64,000 nucleotides of DNA from Eubacteriales bacterium (GCA_029974035.1 JARKQG010000134.1:4765-68764); one strand, 5' to 3'. Numbered from the stretch's first letter, positions 42,040 through 51,433 are shown. The notes: generated by a model from the letters alone, not told the origin. Numbers and translations are program-made.

Positions 42040-43569
42040 TCACATCATCAGGCTGACCACGTCAACCTGCTCGGGCTTGGCGCCCACGTCGGCGCTGAAG
42101 CAGCCGGTGATCAGCCCGTCCTGCAATACCAGGATGCGGTTGGCCAGGCCGATGGACTCATCCAGCGTGTCGCCCAGCAGGATCACGCTCTTGCCCTGCC
42201 GCGCGATGTCGCGGATCAGCGAATAGATCTCCTCCTTGGCGCCCACATCCACGCCCCGGGTGGGGTGGTTCAAAATCAGGATGTCCGCGCCGCTGGCCAG
42301 CGCCCGCGAGAACACCACCTTTTGCTGGTTGCCGCCGGAGAGCTGCATCAAAAGCTCCCTGCGCCCGCTGGTCTTGACGCGCAGCGTCCCGATCCAGTCC
42401 TCCGCCTGCCGGGAAATCTTCTTTTTCGATACGAAGGGGCCGCTTTTCAGCTTGCCCGCGTTGGACAGGGCAATGTTGTCCTCCACGGACAGGGTCATCA
42501 CCACGCCCTCGTAGAGCCGCTCCTTGGGGATCATCAGGATCGACGCCCCCAGCGCCTCCACCGGCGAGCGCAGCCGCATCTTCCTGCCCCGCACCATCAC
42601 CTCGCCCGACGTGGGCAGAAGGTCGCCGCACAGGACGGAGCATATCTCCTCCTTGCCGGAGCCCACCACGCCGCAGAGGCCCAGAATCTCGCCCTCGTGC
42701 AGCTGGAAGTTCACGTGCTTGAACACGCCGTGAAGCCCCAGGTCCTTCGCCTCCAGCACCACCTCGGGCCCGGGCACGCGCTGCTTTTCCAGGTGGTAGT
42801 ATTCGGTGGTGGTGGTGCGCCCCACCATCATCTCGTAGAGCTTTTTTTCGCTGGCGTCCTTTGTATCGAGGTCGCCCACGCTGCGCCCGTCCTTGTAGAC
42901 GTAGATGCGGTCGGTGATGGCGAGCACCTCGTCCAGCCGGTGGGACACGAACACCACCGAGTGGCCCCGCTGGGCGATCTTCTTCATCTGGCGGAACAGG
43001 TTTTCCACCTCGCCCTCGCTGAGCACCGACGTGGGCTCGTCCAGCAGGATCAGGCAATGGTCGCTGCCCGCCTGCTTGGTGACGTTGATGACCTTGGCGA
43101 TCTCGATCATCTGCCGGGTGGCGAAGTTGAGGTCGGACACCTTTTTGCGGGGGGAGATGTCCGTCACGTCCACCTCGGCCAGCACCTCCTGGGCGGCCCT
43201 GTTCATGCGGCCCCAGTCCACAAAGCCGTGCCTTTTGAAGTCCTTTTCATGGCCGAAGAAGATGTTCTGCGCCACGTTGAGGTTGACGATCAGGCTCTGC
43301 TCCTGAAACACCATGCCCAGCCCCGCGCGGTTGCCGTCCATGGGGGTGTGGGGCTGATAGGGTTTGCCGTGCATTTCCATGCGCCCGGAGGTGGGCGGCT
43401 GCGCGCCGATGATGATCTTGAGCAGCGTGGACTTGCCCGCGCCGTTTTCGCCCACCAGGCCCACGATTTCGCCGGGGTAGACCACGAGGTCCACGCCCTT
43501 GAGCGCCTGGGTTCCGGAAAAGGTCTTTGTGATGTCCTTCGCGCAGAAAAGCGGTGTTCTCTGTTCCAT
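42040..43569 (-). CDS. Sugar ABC transporter ATPase, RbsA/MglA type
   Basis: 509 residues, two fused ABC domains. The first has Walker A GENGAGKST, Q-loop and Walker B LILLDEPTSVLSEGEVENLF. The second has the degenerate Walker A GVVGSGKEEI, LSGGNQQKVVFSRALASGADILILNHPTRGVDVGAKEEIY and GDTLDESIGLANRILVLQ. This is the RbsA/MglA/XylG layout; the fused ATPase serves both permeases. The ATG at 43569 has GGGGGG six bases upstream; the longer upstream frame is inside the permease gene. Confidence 0.92.
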   Translation of the reverse strand: MEQRTPLFCAKDITKTFSGTQALKGVDLVVYPGEIVGLVGENGAGKSTLLKIIIGAQPPTSGRMEMHGKPYQPHTPMDGNRAGLGMVFQEQSLIVNLNVAQNIFFGHEKDFKRHGFVDWGRMNRAAQEVLAEVDVTDISPRKKVSDLNFATRQMIEIAKVINVTKQAGSDHCLILLDEPTSVLSEGEVENLFRQMKKIAQRGHSVVFVSHRLDEVLAITDRIYVYKDGRSVGDLDTKDASEKKLYEMMVGRTTTTEYYHLEKQRVPGPEVVLEAKDLGLHGVFKHVNFQLHEGEILGLCGVVGSGKEEICSVLCGDLLPTSGEVMVRGRKMRLRSPVEALGASILMIPKERLYEGVVMTLSVEDNIALSNAGKLKSGPFVSKKKISRQAEDWIGTLRVKTSGRRELLMQLSGGNQQKVVFSRALASGADILILNHPTRGVDVGAKEEIYSLIRDIARQGKSVILLGDTLDESIGLANRILVLQDGLITGCFSADVGAKPEQVDVVSLMM

Positions 43570-43583
43570 GCCCATCCCCCCGA

Positions 43584-44606
43584 TCACTTGCTGATGACCT
43601 GACCGCCGCGGGGGATGGTCAGGATCACCGCGATCAGTATGATCAGCCCCTGGATGCCGGTGCGCACGTAGGGGTTGACGCTCAGCAGCACCAGGCCGTT
43701 GGTCAGCACCGTCATGATCAAAACGCCCACAATGGTGTTGACCACGCCGCCCTTGCCGCCGGCCAGGCTCGTGCCGCCCACGACCACCGCCGCCTGCGCC
43801 GGAAACATTAGCCCCTCGCCGATGCCCACCTGGCCCTGGCCCAGCCGGATCGCGCCGATCACCCCCGCCACGCCGAACAGGAAGCCCGCCAGCGTGAACA
43901 CCTGGATCTTCACCCAGTCCACGCTGACGCCCACCGCCCGCGGAATGGCCTCGTTGGTGCCCACCGCGTAGATGTAGCGGCCAAAGGCGGTGTACTCCTG
44001 GATAAAGTAGCAAAGCGCCAGCATCAAAAGCGCCACCCACGTGATGAAGGGAATCCCCAGAAACGAGGCCCGCGCCAGCGACACGAACAGCGGATCCAGG
44101 ATCGTGGGCGGGTGGCCCTGGTAGGAGAGCATGCCGATGCCCCGGCAGATGTACATGAACGCGAAGGTCACCATGAACGACGGAATGCGCAGCTTGACGT
44201 GAACCACGCCCACGACAAAGCCGATGACCGCCGAAACCAGGATCGCCAGAAGCGCGCCGAACACGCCCATGTTCATGCCCGGAAACTGGCTGTTGAGCAC
44301 GAACACCGCCATCAGCGAGCCCGCCATGCCCACGGTGCCGTCGATGGACAGGTCGATCGAGCCGATCATGATCACAAACGTCAGGCCGAAGGCCACGACC
44401 AGCGGAATCGCCAGCTGGTTCAGGATGGCCACCAGGTTGTCCTTTGACGCAAAGTTGCCCCCGCAGGCAAAGGAGAACACGATGACCATCGCCACCAGCA
44501 CCATCACCGGCGCGATCTGCATGATGCGCTCCCGGAGGTTGTCCCGGCGAACCTTTTCGGCAAATTCCTCCGTGATGGTCATCTGCGACCGTCTTTGTTT
44601 GTCCAT
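43584..44606 (-). CDS. Ribose-type ABC transporter permease (first)
   Basis: 340 residues. VAFGLTFVIMIGSIDLSIDGTVGMAGSLMAVF, GFVVGVVHVKLRIPSFMVTFAFMYICRGIGML and YAVGTNEAIPRAVGV are RbsC-type. It and the permease downstream flank the ATPase gene, so the transporter is likely a heteromer. The ATG at 44606 has GGAG eight bases upstream. Confidence 0.88.
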   Translation of the reverse strand: MDKQRRSQMTITEEFAEKVRRDNLRERIMQIAPVMVLVAMVIVFSFACGGNFASKDNLVAILNQLAIPLVVAFGLTFVIMIGSIDLSIDGTVGMAGSLMAVFVLNSQFPGMNMGVFGALLAILVSAVIGFVVGVVHVKLRIPSFMVTFAFMYICRGIGMLSYQGHPPTILDPLFVSLARASFLGIPFITWVALLMLALCYFIQEYTAFGRYIYAVGTNEAIPRAVGVSVDWVKIQVFTLAGFLFGVAGVIGAIRLGQGQVGIGEGLMFPAQAAVVVGGTSLAGGKGGVVNTIVGVLIMTVLTNGLVLLSVNPYVRTGIQGLIILIAVILTIPRGGQVISK

Positions 44607-44712
44607 GGCCCACACTCCAATTCCGCGAGTATCGTTTTATGAAAGCGCGCGCCGCGCGCCTGATTTCCTCTTTGATCCTTTCGGCGGGAAATATGCCCGG
44701 AAGACGCCCCGA

Positions 44713-44734
44713 GGGGCGGGTGTGATCCCGCCCC
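44713..44734 (-). terminator. Intercistronic hairpin after the binding-protein gene
   Basis: GGGGCGGG/CCCGCCCC (44713-44720 and 44727-44734) form an 8-bp stem between the solute-binding and permease genes. It has no U run on the minus strand and is better read as a processing or attenuation element that keeps binding protein in excess. Confidence 0.5.
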
Positions 44735-44772
44735 GCAGGGCTTTGTAAAGGAAGGTTTGCCGCTTGGAGGCG

Positions 44773-45861
44773 TCAGTCCGCCTTGCAGGCGAAGGGGATG
44801 GAGAAGTCGAATTCCGGCGTGGAGGTCAGGTATTCCTTGGCGTTGTCCTTGGTGATGAGCAGCGAGGGGGTGGCGAACTCGCGGTAGTCGTCGGGCATCT
44901 GGGCCACATCGATCAGGCCCGCCCATGCCGCGTAGCAGATGGCCAGCGTGTAGCCGCCCTGCAGGTAGCCGTTGGAGGAAACGGTGGCCACGGCGTAGCC
45001 GTCGCGCACGGCCTCCACGATGTCGGTGTTGGCGTCGATGCCGACCACGCCCACCTTGCCCTTGAGGCCCTTGGCGTCCAGCGCCTGGAGCGCGCCGGTG
45101 GCCATGTTGTCATTGGCGCACCACACGCCGCCCACGTCCGGGTGCTTGTTCAGCCAGGTTTCCACCAGCGTCAGCGCCTCGGAGGTCGCCCAGTTGGCGG
45201 TGTCGTCCTCGACCACTTCGATGTCCGGGTACTCGGCCAGCGCCTTTTGCAGGCCCTCGTAGCGCGCGGTGGCGGCGGTGTTGCCCAGCATGCCCTGCAC
45301 CACGAAGATCTTGCCCTTGCCGTCCATGGAATCAAACAGCGCCTTGGCGATGTTGTAGCCGCCCAGCACGTTGTCCGGCGAGGTGTGGATCACCCAGTTG
45401 GGGGTCAGGTCCTTCGGGCCCACGTCGTCGGGCTTGTTCCAGGCGGTGCCGATGTAGCCGCCGGACTCCGCCATGGCCTCGGCCAGCGAGTAGGCGATGG
45501 AGTTCTCGTTCGGGTCGGAATAGGCGATGGCGTTGCCGCCCGCCTTGGCCGCGAACTGGCGCATGTTGTCGACTTCCTTGTCGTTGTCGCCCTGGGAGTC
45601 CAATACCTGCATCTCGTACTTCTGGCCGATGGTGTCCAGGTACTTGGCGAACATTTCCATGCCCACCTTGATGGTGGCGATGTAGGGGTTCTCCAGGCCG
45701 CGGATGGAAACGCCCAGGTACAGCGTGGTGTCCAGCTTCTCCTGGGGCACGTTCTCGATCTTGAATTCCTTCAGGTTCGCATAGTCGACATCGGCCAACG
45801 CGACGGAGAACAGGCCGAGCGACAACGCCAGCGCCAGCACAAGGGACAGGACCTTCTTCAT
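44773..45861 (-). CDS. Sugar-binding protein of the ribose-type ABC transporter
   Basis: 362 residues, type I periplasmic binding fold (peripla_BP_4). Signal peptide ending SVALAD without lipobox. TLYLGVSIRGLENPYIATIKVGMEMFAK, AAKAGGNAIAYSDPNENSI, VVQGMLGNTAATARYEGLQKAL and GVWCANDNMATGALQALDAKG follow. It captures the sugar outside the membrane. It opens the operon of transporter and cupin PGI and is preceded by a strong promoter. Confidence 0.85.
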   Translation of the reverse strand: MKKVLSLVLALALSLGLFSVALADVDYANLKEFKIENVPQEKLDTTLYLGVSIRGLENPYIATIKVGMEMFAKYLDTIGQKYEMQVLDSQGDNDKEVDNMRQFAAKAGGNAIAYSDPNENSIAYSLAEAMAESGGYIGTAWNKPDDVGPKDLTPNWVIHTSPDNVLGGYNIAKALFDSMDGKGKIFVVQGMLGNTAATARYEGLQKALAEYPDIEVVEDDTANWATSEALTLVETWLNKHPDVGGVWCANDNMATGALQALDAKGLKGKVGVVGIDANTDIVEAVRDGYAVATVSSNGYLQGGYTLAICYAAWAGLIDVAQMPDDYREFATPSLLITKDNAKEYLTSTPEFDFSIPFACKAD

Positions 45862-45974
45862 GGTTTTCCCTCCTTATTTTTTCTCCGGCGCGGCGCGCCG
45901 GAAATACAAACCCTTCACCCGCGGCTTCATGCGCAATTATGATGTAATGTACCGACATACCAAACCCAATTTCC

Positions 45975-46002
45975 ATTATAAGTGATTTGCGGGCTTTGTC
46001 AA
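45975..46002 (-). promoter_or_regulatory. Promoter of the ribose-type ABC operon
   Basis: On the minus strand TTGACA (46002-45997), 16 bases, TATAAT (45980-45975). The leader to the binding-protein ATG is about 110 nt and contains no recognised riboswitch. Confidence 0.82.
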
Positions 46003-46128
46003 GCCGTTTTTCAATGATCTATAGAAATTTGTATATTTTATTCGCTTCTATTGCCGCATACCACATATTTATTATGGGTTTTGTTGTGTTCCCGGTAAAA
46101 TAACCGCCGGTACGGCCCGGTTTACTGC

Positions 46129-46157
46129 TTGCTTTTGCTATAATGTCATGATATAAT
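46129..46157 (+). promoter_or_regulatory. Promoter of the MDR dehydrogenase gene
   Basis: TTGCTT (46129-46134), 17 bases, TATAAT (46152-46157); another TATAAT lies at 46138-46143. The 355-bp interval 45862-46216 holds this, the opposite promoter and an AT-rich tract at about 46003-46100; nothing else was recognised. Confidence 0.68.
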
Positions 46158-46216
46158 GATCACACGCGGCGGCCGGCCTGTCCGGCCGCGACCGGAAGCA
46201 ACAAGGAGGCGCTGTC

Positions 46217-47260
46217 ATGGAAAAGATGAAAACCCTGATCGTCGAGAAGGACGGGTCTCTCGCCGTCAAGGAGGTTTCCCTGCCGGAGTACAACGACTGC
46301 CAGGCGCTGGTCAAAACCCTCAGCTGCGGCGTATGCAACGGCACCGACGCCAAGCTCATCCACCGAAACTTTAAAAACTTCGGGCCGGACATGTACCCGC
46401 TGATGCTGGGCCACGAGGCCGTGGGCCGCGTGATCGCGGTGGGCAAAAAGGTCACCTCCTTCAAGGTGGGCGACCTGGTGCTGCTGCCCTTCGCCGGGCC
46501 CCTCGACGGCTACGAGTGCGGCTGGGGCTCCTACAGCGAGTACGGCGTGGTGTGCGACCCCAGGTGGGACGAGAGCGCCTACGGCCCCACGCCGGAGTGC
46601 GCCTTCGGCCAGACGGTGCTGCCGCCGGACATCGACCCGGTGGACGCCGCCATGATCATCACGCTGCGGGAGGTGCTGTCCTCCATCACGCGCTTCGGCA
46701 TGGGGGCCAACGACTCCGTGGCGGTGTTCGGCTGCGGGCCGGTGGGGCTGACCTTCATCAAGTTCCTGAGCCTTCTGGGCGCGCACCCGATCATCGCGCT
46801 GGACATCATCGACGAAAAACTCGAGGACGCCAAAAAGAACGGCGCGGACTACGCTTTTAACAGCAAGGACCCGCAGTACAGGGAAAAGATCCGCGAAATC
46901 TGCCCCGAGGGCGTCAAGTTCGTGCTGGACGCGGTGGGCGTCTCCGCCATCATCAACATGGCGATGCCGCTGCTCTACGATCAGGGCAAGATCTGCTGCT
47001 ACGGCATCTCCCCCAACCTCTCCGCGGAGATCAACTGGGCCGAGGCCCCCTACAACTGGCAGCTGCAGTTCCAGCAGTTCCCCTCCAAGGTGGAGGAGGG
47101 CGAGGCCCACAACCAGGTCATGAACTGGCTGAAGGCCGGCGTCATCGACCTGAAGGACTACATCTCCGACTACTTTGACTTTGCGGACATCCTGGCCGCC
47201 TTTGAAAAGCTGGAGAAAAAGCAGATCGCCAAGAAGTGCGTCATCCGGTATCCGGACTGA
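46217..47260 (+). CDS. Zinc-type medium-chain dehydrogenase (MDR)
   Basis: 347 residues. LSCGVCNGTDAKLIHR (catalytic-zinc Cys), LGHEAVGRVIAVGKKV (GHE), then the NAD fold with VAVFGCGPVGLTFIKFLSLLGAHPIIALDI. The usual structural-zinc lobe with four Cys is replaced by a loop with GYECGWGSYSEYGVVCDPRWDESAYGPTP. It should oxidise or reduce a polyol or sugar alcohol with NAD(P). The ATG has CAAGGAGGCG upstream. It is divergent from the ribose-type ABC operon, and the shared control region suggests shared induction. Confidence 0.85.
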   Translation: MEKMKTLIVEKDGSLAVKEVSLPEYNDCQALVKTLSCGVCNGTDAKLIHRNFKNFGPDMYPLMLGHEAVGRVIAVGKKVTSFKVGDLVLLPFAGPLDGYECGWGSYSEYGVVCDPRWDESAYGPTPECAFGQTVLPPDIDPVDAAMIITLREVLSSITRFGMGANDSVAVFGCGPVGLTFIKFLSLLGAHPIIALDIIDEKLEDAKKNGADYAFNSKDPQYREKIREICPEGVKFVLDAVGVSAIINMAMPLLYDQGKICCYGISPNLSAEINWAEAPYNWQLQFQQFPSKVEEGEAHNQVMNWLKAGVIDLKDYISDYFDFADILAAFEKLEKKQIAKKCVIRYPD

Positions 47261-47275
47261 GGCGCAGACGGCGGG

Positions 47276-47306
47276 TTCCCGGCGCGCCAGGCGCCGGGAA
47301 TCTTTT
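47276..47306 (+). terminator. Terminator of the MDR gene
   Basis: TTCCCGGCGC/GCGCCGGGAA (47276-47285, 47291-47300) and TCTTTT. Confidence 0.85.
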
Positions 47307-47329
47307 GTGTGCGTCCCGGCGCCCGCGTC

Positions 47330-47893
47330 TCACGCCCGCCGGAACGCGCAGGATGTCAGGTGGTCGTTGACCACGCCGACGGCCTGCAGCCAGGCGTAGA
47401 CGATGGTGCTGCCCACGAATTTGAAGCCCAACGCCTTCAGATCGCGGCTGATTTCATCGGATAGCGGCGTATGGGCCGGCACCTGGGAGAAGCTCTCCCA
47501 GCGGTTCACTTGCGGCGCTCCGCCCACGTATCCCCACAAAAAAGCCTCCAGCGAGCCGTGCCTTTCGCACAGCGCGAAGTAGGCCTTCGCGTTTCCGACG
47601 GCGGCGCGGACCTTCAGCCGGTTGCGGATGACGCCGGGGTTTTGCAAAACCGCGGCGATCCTTTCCTCGTCCCATCGGGCGAGGGCCGCCGGGTCAAAGC
47701 CGTCGTAGGCCTCCGAAAGCGCGTCCATCTTCCGGAGGATCGTGGACCAGCTGAGCCCCGCCTGCTGGCCCTCGAGGATCAGCATTTTGAAAAGCGCCCG
47801 TTCATCGTGCTCCGGCACGCCCCAGACGCTGTCATGGTAGTCCTGCTCCGGGCCGGGCTTTTCCGCCCAGCCGCAGCGGGTGATCTCCGCCAT
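47330..47893 (-). CDS. tag: DNA-3-methyladenine glycosylase I (Tag)
   Basis: 187 residues. RCGWAEKPGPEQDYHDSVWGVPEHDERALFKMLILEGQQAGLSWSTIL carries the zinc Cys and His and the helix-hairpin core; FVGSTIVYAWLQAVGVVNDHLTSC supplies the last zinc His and Cys. Tag excises 3-methyladenine from alkylated DNA. The ATG at 47893 is preceded by AGGAGG at seven bases. TATAAT lies at 47920-47915 on the minus strand with a poor -35. Confidence 0.95.
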   Translation of the reverse strand: MAEITRCGWAEKPGPEQDYHDSVWGVPEHDERALFKMLILEGQQAGLSWSTILRKMDALSEAYDGFDPAALARWDEERIAAVLQNPGVIRNRLKVRAAVGNAKAYFALCERHGSLEAFLWGYVGGAPQVNRWESFSQVPAHTPLSDEISRDLKALGFKFVGSTIVYAWLQAVGVVNDHLTSCAFRRA

Positions 47894-47927
47894 GGGCATC
47901 CCTCCTCTTCCCCGATTATAGCACAAA

Positions 47928-47962
47928 GCCGCCGGCCTGTTTCGCCGGCCGGCGGCTTTTTT
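47928..47962. terminator. Terminator hairpin after the SMP-30 operon
   Basis: GCCGCCGGCC/GGCCGGCGGC (47928-47937, 47947-47956), 10-bp stem. T6 follows on the plus strand and TTT on the minus strand, which is the direction of the flanking operon. Confidence 0.65.
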
Positions 47963-47971
47963 CGGGCGCTC

Positions 47972-48967
47972 CTACGGCTCGATCTCGATCAGACTCATGG
48001 TGGCGGGCATTTCGTGGGCGGTGTTGACCTTCTGGTCGTCCACCACCAGGTCAAAGCAGCTGACGACGATCTGGCCGTTCCACACGCAGGGCTCGCCGGG
48101 CTCGTCCAGCCCGCCGTCAAAGCCGTCACAGTCGGGGCTCTGGGCGATGCGGGTGATGACGCCCTCCGGCGAGATTCTTCCGATGGCGTTGGCGGAGAAG
48201 TCCGCCACGTAGATGTTGCCGAATTCGTCGATGGTCATGCCGTCGGTGGTGAGCAGGTTCTCCGGATCGCGGCACCACAGCTCGTTTTTCAGCACCTTCG
48301 CGCCGTTCCCGGACAGGGTGAGCCGGTGCACCGCGCCGTCGCCGAAGTTGCCGATCACCAGCCGGCCCTCCCGGTCAAACACGATGCCGTCCACGCCGTA
48401 CTGGCACCTGGGGTTTTCGGTCACGAAGGTTTCCAGGATGTTGGGGTCGGCGAGGGTGTTGGTCACGCGGATGTCGTGGTCATCCAGCCGGAAGCGATAG
48501 ACGCAGCTCATCAGCTTTCCCTCCGGGCCGGGAACCTTGGCCAGCGTGGACTGGGTGACGTACAGGTGTTCCCCGCGGATGCGGATGCCGTTGGGGTGCT
48601 CCATGCCGTCGGCCACCACGGTCACCCTTTCCACGCGGTCGCCGTCCACGCGCACCCGCAGGATGCGCCCGGTGAACAGAAGGTCCTCCCGGCCGGTCCA
48701 GCCGGGGTTGTCCACGATGTAGAGATCGCCGTCCGGCCCGAAGGCGATGCCCATGGAGCGCGCCTCGCCGGTGGCGGGGTTTTTCGGCACGTCAAACCAC
48801 TTGCGGACGGACTTGTCCTTGCCGATCTTCACGATGCAGCTGGGCATGCTCATATCGGCGAAGTTGGGGCAGGAGAGGATCAGGTTGCCTTCCCGGTCGA
48901 TCTCCATGCCGTCGGGGGTGGAAACGTATTCCTCCGGCAGCAGCATGAAAAGCCTGGGCGTCTGCAT
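47972..48967 (-). CDS. SMP-30/gluconolactonase-like protein
   Basis: 331 residues, six-blade beta-propeller. MEIDREGNLILSCPNF, MGIAFGPDGDLYIVDNPGWTG, MEHPNGIRIRGEHLYVTQSTL, VDGIVFDREGRLVIGNFGDGAVHRL and MTIDEFGNIYVADFSANAIGRI are the propeller repeats with the metal Glu/Asn/Asp. The family hydrolyses sugar lactones. Last gene of the five-gene operon; ATG at 48967 has AAAGGAGG upstream. Confidence 0.85.
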   Translation of the reverse strand: MQTPRLFMLLPEEYVSTPDGMEIDREGNLILSCPNFADMSMPSCIVKIGKDKSVRKWFDVPKNPATGEARSMGIAFGPDGDLYIVDNPGWTGREDLLFTGRILRVRVDGDRVERVTVVADGMEHPNGIRIRGEHLYVTQSTLAKVPGPEGKLMSCVYRFRLDDHDIRVTNTLADPNILETFVTENPRCQYGVDGIVFDREGRLVIGNFGDGAVHRLTLSGNGAKVLKNELWCRDPENLLTTDGMTIDEFGNIYVADFSANAIGRISPEGVITRIAQSPDCDGFDGGLDEPGEPCVWNGQIVVSCFDLVVDDQKVNTAHEMPATMSLIEIEP

Positions 48968-48981
48968 GGGATGACCTCCTT

Positions 48982-50502
48982 TTACTTGCCCGCCATCCGG
49001 GCGTACACCGGCAGAAGCGACTGGTAGCACAGCTCGAAGGTTTCCTTGACCGGCTTATAGGCCGCCACGTTTTTCGGGATGGGCTGGCTGACGTACTTGA
49101 TTTGGATGAACTTGTCGATGGCGTCAAAATCGCGGAACAGCCCGGCGCCCACGCCGCCGGTCACGGCCGCGCCCATGGAGGTGGCCTCCTCCAGCAGCAC
49201 CGGGGCCAGGATGCGGGCGTCGTAGATGTCGGCCATCATCTGGCGCCACACCGCGCCCTTGGCGCCGCCGCCGATGACCAGGATCTCGTCGATGGGGATG
49301 TGCCTGCGGAGGATGTCCAGGATGACCGAAAGGTTCATCGTCACGCCCTCCAGCACGCTCCGGAGCATGTCGCGGCGCTGGTTTTCCATCTTGAGGCCCA
49401 CGAAGGCGCCGCGGGCGTCCACGTTCCAGCGGGGGGCGCGCTCGCCCAGCAGGTAGGGCAGAAACACCACGCCGTTCGCGCCCACCGGGCTTTCGGCGAT
49501 TTCGGCGTCGATCAGCTGGTAGGGGCTCAGGCCCAGGCGCTGGGCCTCGAAGTTTTCAAACCTGCACACCTGATCCTTCAGCCAGGCGTAGGCGCCGCCG
49601 GCGGACTGCATGGTGCCGTTGGGCGCGTAAAGCCCCGGCACGATGTGGGCCCAGGTGACGGTGCGCATGGCCTCGTCCAGCACCGGCTTTTCACTGGTGG
49701 TGGCGATCCAGGCGGAGGAGCCGATGTAGCTGAAGCTCTTGCCGGGGCGCACGGAGCCGGCGCCCACGTTGGCGCACACGCCGTCGCCGCCGCCCATCAC
49801 CACGCGGGTGCCCTCGGCCAGGCCGGTCTGCGCCGCCGCGTCCGCCGTGACGCCGCCCGCCACGAAGGTGGAGGGCACGATCTTCGGGAACTTGTCAAAG
49901 TCCACCCCGGCGTACTCGATCAGCTGCTGGGACCAGTCGAGGGTTTTCAGGTCCACGCAGGCGTTGGACGAGGCATCCGACGGCTCGGTGTAGAATTCGC
50001 CGGTGAGCTTCATCACGATGTAGTCCTTGGCGTTTAAGGTCTTGTAGGTGGCCCGGTAGATTTCCGGCTCGTTGTCCCGCACCCACATCAGCTTTTGCAG
50101 GCCGTAGGAGGCGGCGTTCCGGTGGCCGACGATGCCGTAGAACGCCCGCAGCGGGATCTTCTCCTCCAGCGCGCGCTGCTGCGCCTGGGCCCGCTGGTCG
50201 GCCCAGATGATGGACTTGCGAAGGGGCGCGCCGCTTCTGTCCACGCAGAGACAGCCCATCATCTGCCCGCTGAAGGACACGACTTCGATGTCGGTGTTGG
50301 CCACGCCGGTTTCGGCGATCAGCGCCCGGGAGGTTTCGCACACCGCGCGCCACCAGTCCGCCGGGTCCTGCTCCACCCAGGTTTCGTTGAAGTAGTCGGT
50401 GTCGTAGGCGTACACGGCGGAGCCGATGAGCGCCCCTTCCTCGCTGAACAGCGTCGCCTTGTTGCCCGACGTGCCCAGGTCGTGGGCCAGAATGTACTTC
50501 AT
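48982..50502 (-). CDS. FGGY-family carbohydrate kinase (xylulokinase-like)
   Basis: 506 residues. KYILAHDLGTSGNKATLFS gives the phosphate-1 motif, VEQDPADWWRAVCET and FSGQMMGCLCVDRSG the substrate side, VVMGGGDGVCANVGAG the catalytic Asp (GGGDG) and LVIGGGAKGAVWRQMMADIYD the adenosine motif. A sugar, polyol or sugar-acid kinase; substrate not readable. One base separates it from the hydroxyacid dehydrogenase gene upstream. Confidence 0.87.
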   Translation of the reverse strand: MKYILAHDLGTSGNKATLFSEEGALIGSAVYAYDTDYFNETWVEQDPADWWRAVCETSRALIAETGVANTDIEVVSFSGQMMGCLCVDRSGAPLRKSIIWADQRAQAQQRALEEKIPLRAFYGIVGHRNAASYGLQKLMWVRDNEPEIYRATYKTLNAKDYIVMKLTGEFYTEPSDASSNACVDLKTLDWSQQLIEYAGVDFDKFPKIVPSTFVAGGVTADAAAQTGLAEGTRVVMGGGDGVCANVGAGSVRPGKSFSYIGSSAWIATTSEKPVLDEAMRTVTWAHIVPGLYAPNGTMQSAGGAYAWLKDQVCRFENFEAQRLGLSPYQLIDAEIAESPVGANGVVFLPYLLGERAPRWNVDARGAFVGLKMENQRRDMLRSVLEGVTMNLSVILDILRRHIPIDEILVIGGGAKGAVWRQMMADIYDARILAPVLLEEATSMGAAVTGGVGAGLFRDFDAIDKFIQIKYVSQPIPKNVAAYKPVKETFELCYQSLLPVYARMAGK

Positions 50503-50503
50503 G

Positions 50504-51433
50504 CTATCCCTCCCTCATGTCGCGGATCAGGTTGTCTAAGGCCATGCGGCCCATCTGGATGCTGGCGCCCCGGGTGGAGGCGGCGCAGTGGGCGCCCAGC
50601 ACCGCGTTGTCCAGTTTGAACCATTCGGGGTCCGGCGGCTCGCGGCGGAAGGCGTCCAGCCCCGCGCCGCCGATTTTGCCCGCCTTGAGGGCGCGAAGCA
50701 GCGCATCCTCGTCCACCAGGCCGCCGCGGGCGGTGTTGATCAAAACGGCCGTAGGCTTCATCAGGGCCAGCCGGGCCGCGTTTACGAAGTTTTCGGTATC
50801 GGGCAGAAGGGGCATGTGCAGGCTGATGAAGTCGGCCTCGCGGAAGATGGCTTCGGGCTCGGCCCGCTCAACGCCGTTTTCGGCGGCGAAGGCCTCGTCC
50901 CAGACCACGTCGTAGGCCAGGACGCGCATGTCAAACCCCCGGGCGCGGCGGGCCACCAGGCGGCCGATGGCGCCGAGGCCGATTAGGCCCAGGGTGGCGC
51001 CGGTCACATCCCGGGTGGTGATCTTGGACCAGTCGCCCGCGCGGCAGCGGCGGTCGATGACAATGAGCCTGCGCGCCAGCGCCAGCATCAGCGCCATGGC
51101 GTAGTCGGCCACGGCGGCGGCGTTGGCGCCCACGGCGCGGGAAACCCGGATGCCCCGGGCGGCGGCGGCGTCCAGATCGATGTTGTCCACGCCCACGCCG
51201 TACTTGGCGATGGCGCGAAGGCTGGGCGCGGCGGCGATCACCTCCGCGTCCAGCGGGTCCACGCCCACGATCACCCCGGCGCAGGGCGCGATCTTTTCGA
51301 TCATCTGCGCCTTGGTCAGGATGCCGCCGGTGTCGTTTACGATCGCCTCAAGGCCCGCGGCCTTCAGCCGGTCAAAGAGCGCGGGCTCCTCCCTTCCGAA
51401 GGAGCGGGGCGTGACGAGCACCTTTTCAGCCAT
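50504..51433 (-). CDS. D-2-hydroxyacid dehydrogenase (SerA-like fold)
   Basis: 309 residues. NAD fold GATLGLIGLGAIGRLVARRARGF, catalytic Arg in INTARGGLVDEDALL, Glu in AFRREPPDPEW and His in VLGAHCAAST. The family interconverts 2-hydroxy- and 2-keto acids. In this operon it may oxidise an aldonate or reduce a keto acid. ATG 51433 with a GGAGGGAATCCC site. Confidence 0.85.
   Translation of the reverse strand: MAEKVLVTPRSFGREEPALFDRLKAAGLEAIVNDTGGILTKAQMIEKIAPCAGVIVGVDPLDAEVIAAAPSLRAIAKYGVGVDNIDLDAAAARGIRVSRAVGANAAAVADYAMALMLALARRLIVIDRRCRAGDWSKITTRDVTGATLGLIGLGAIGRLVARRARGFDMRVLAYDVVWDEAFAAENGVERAEPEAIFREADFISLHMPLLPDTENFVNAARLALMKPTAVLINTARGGLVDEDALLRALKAGKIGGAGLDAFRREPPDPEWFKLDNAVLGAHCAASTRGASIQMGRMALDNLIRDMREG

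Noticed and set aside
44713..44734. Intrinsic terminator ending the binding-protein transcript
   Set aside because: No T run follows the hairpin in the transcription direction, and the permease genes downstream have no visible promoter, so full termination is unlikely.
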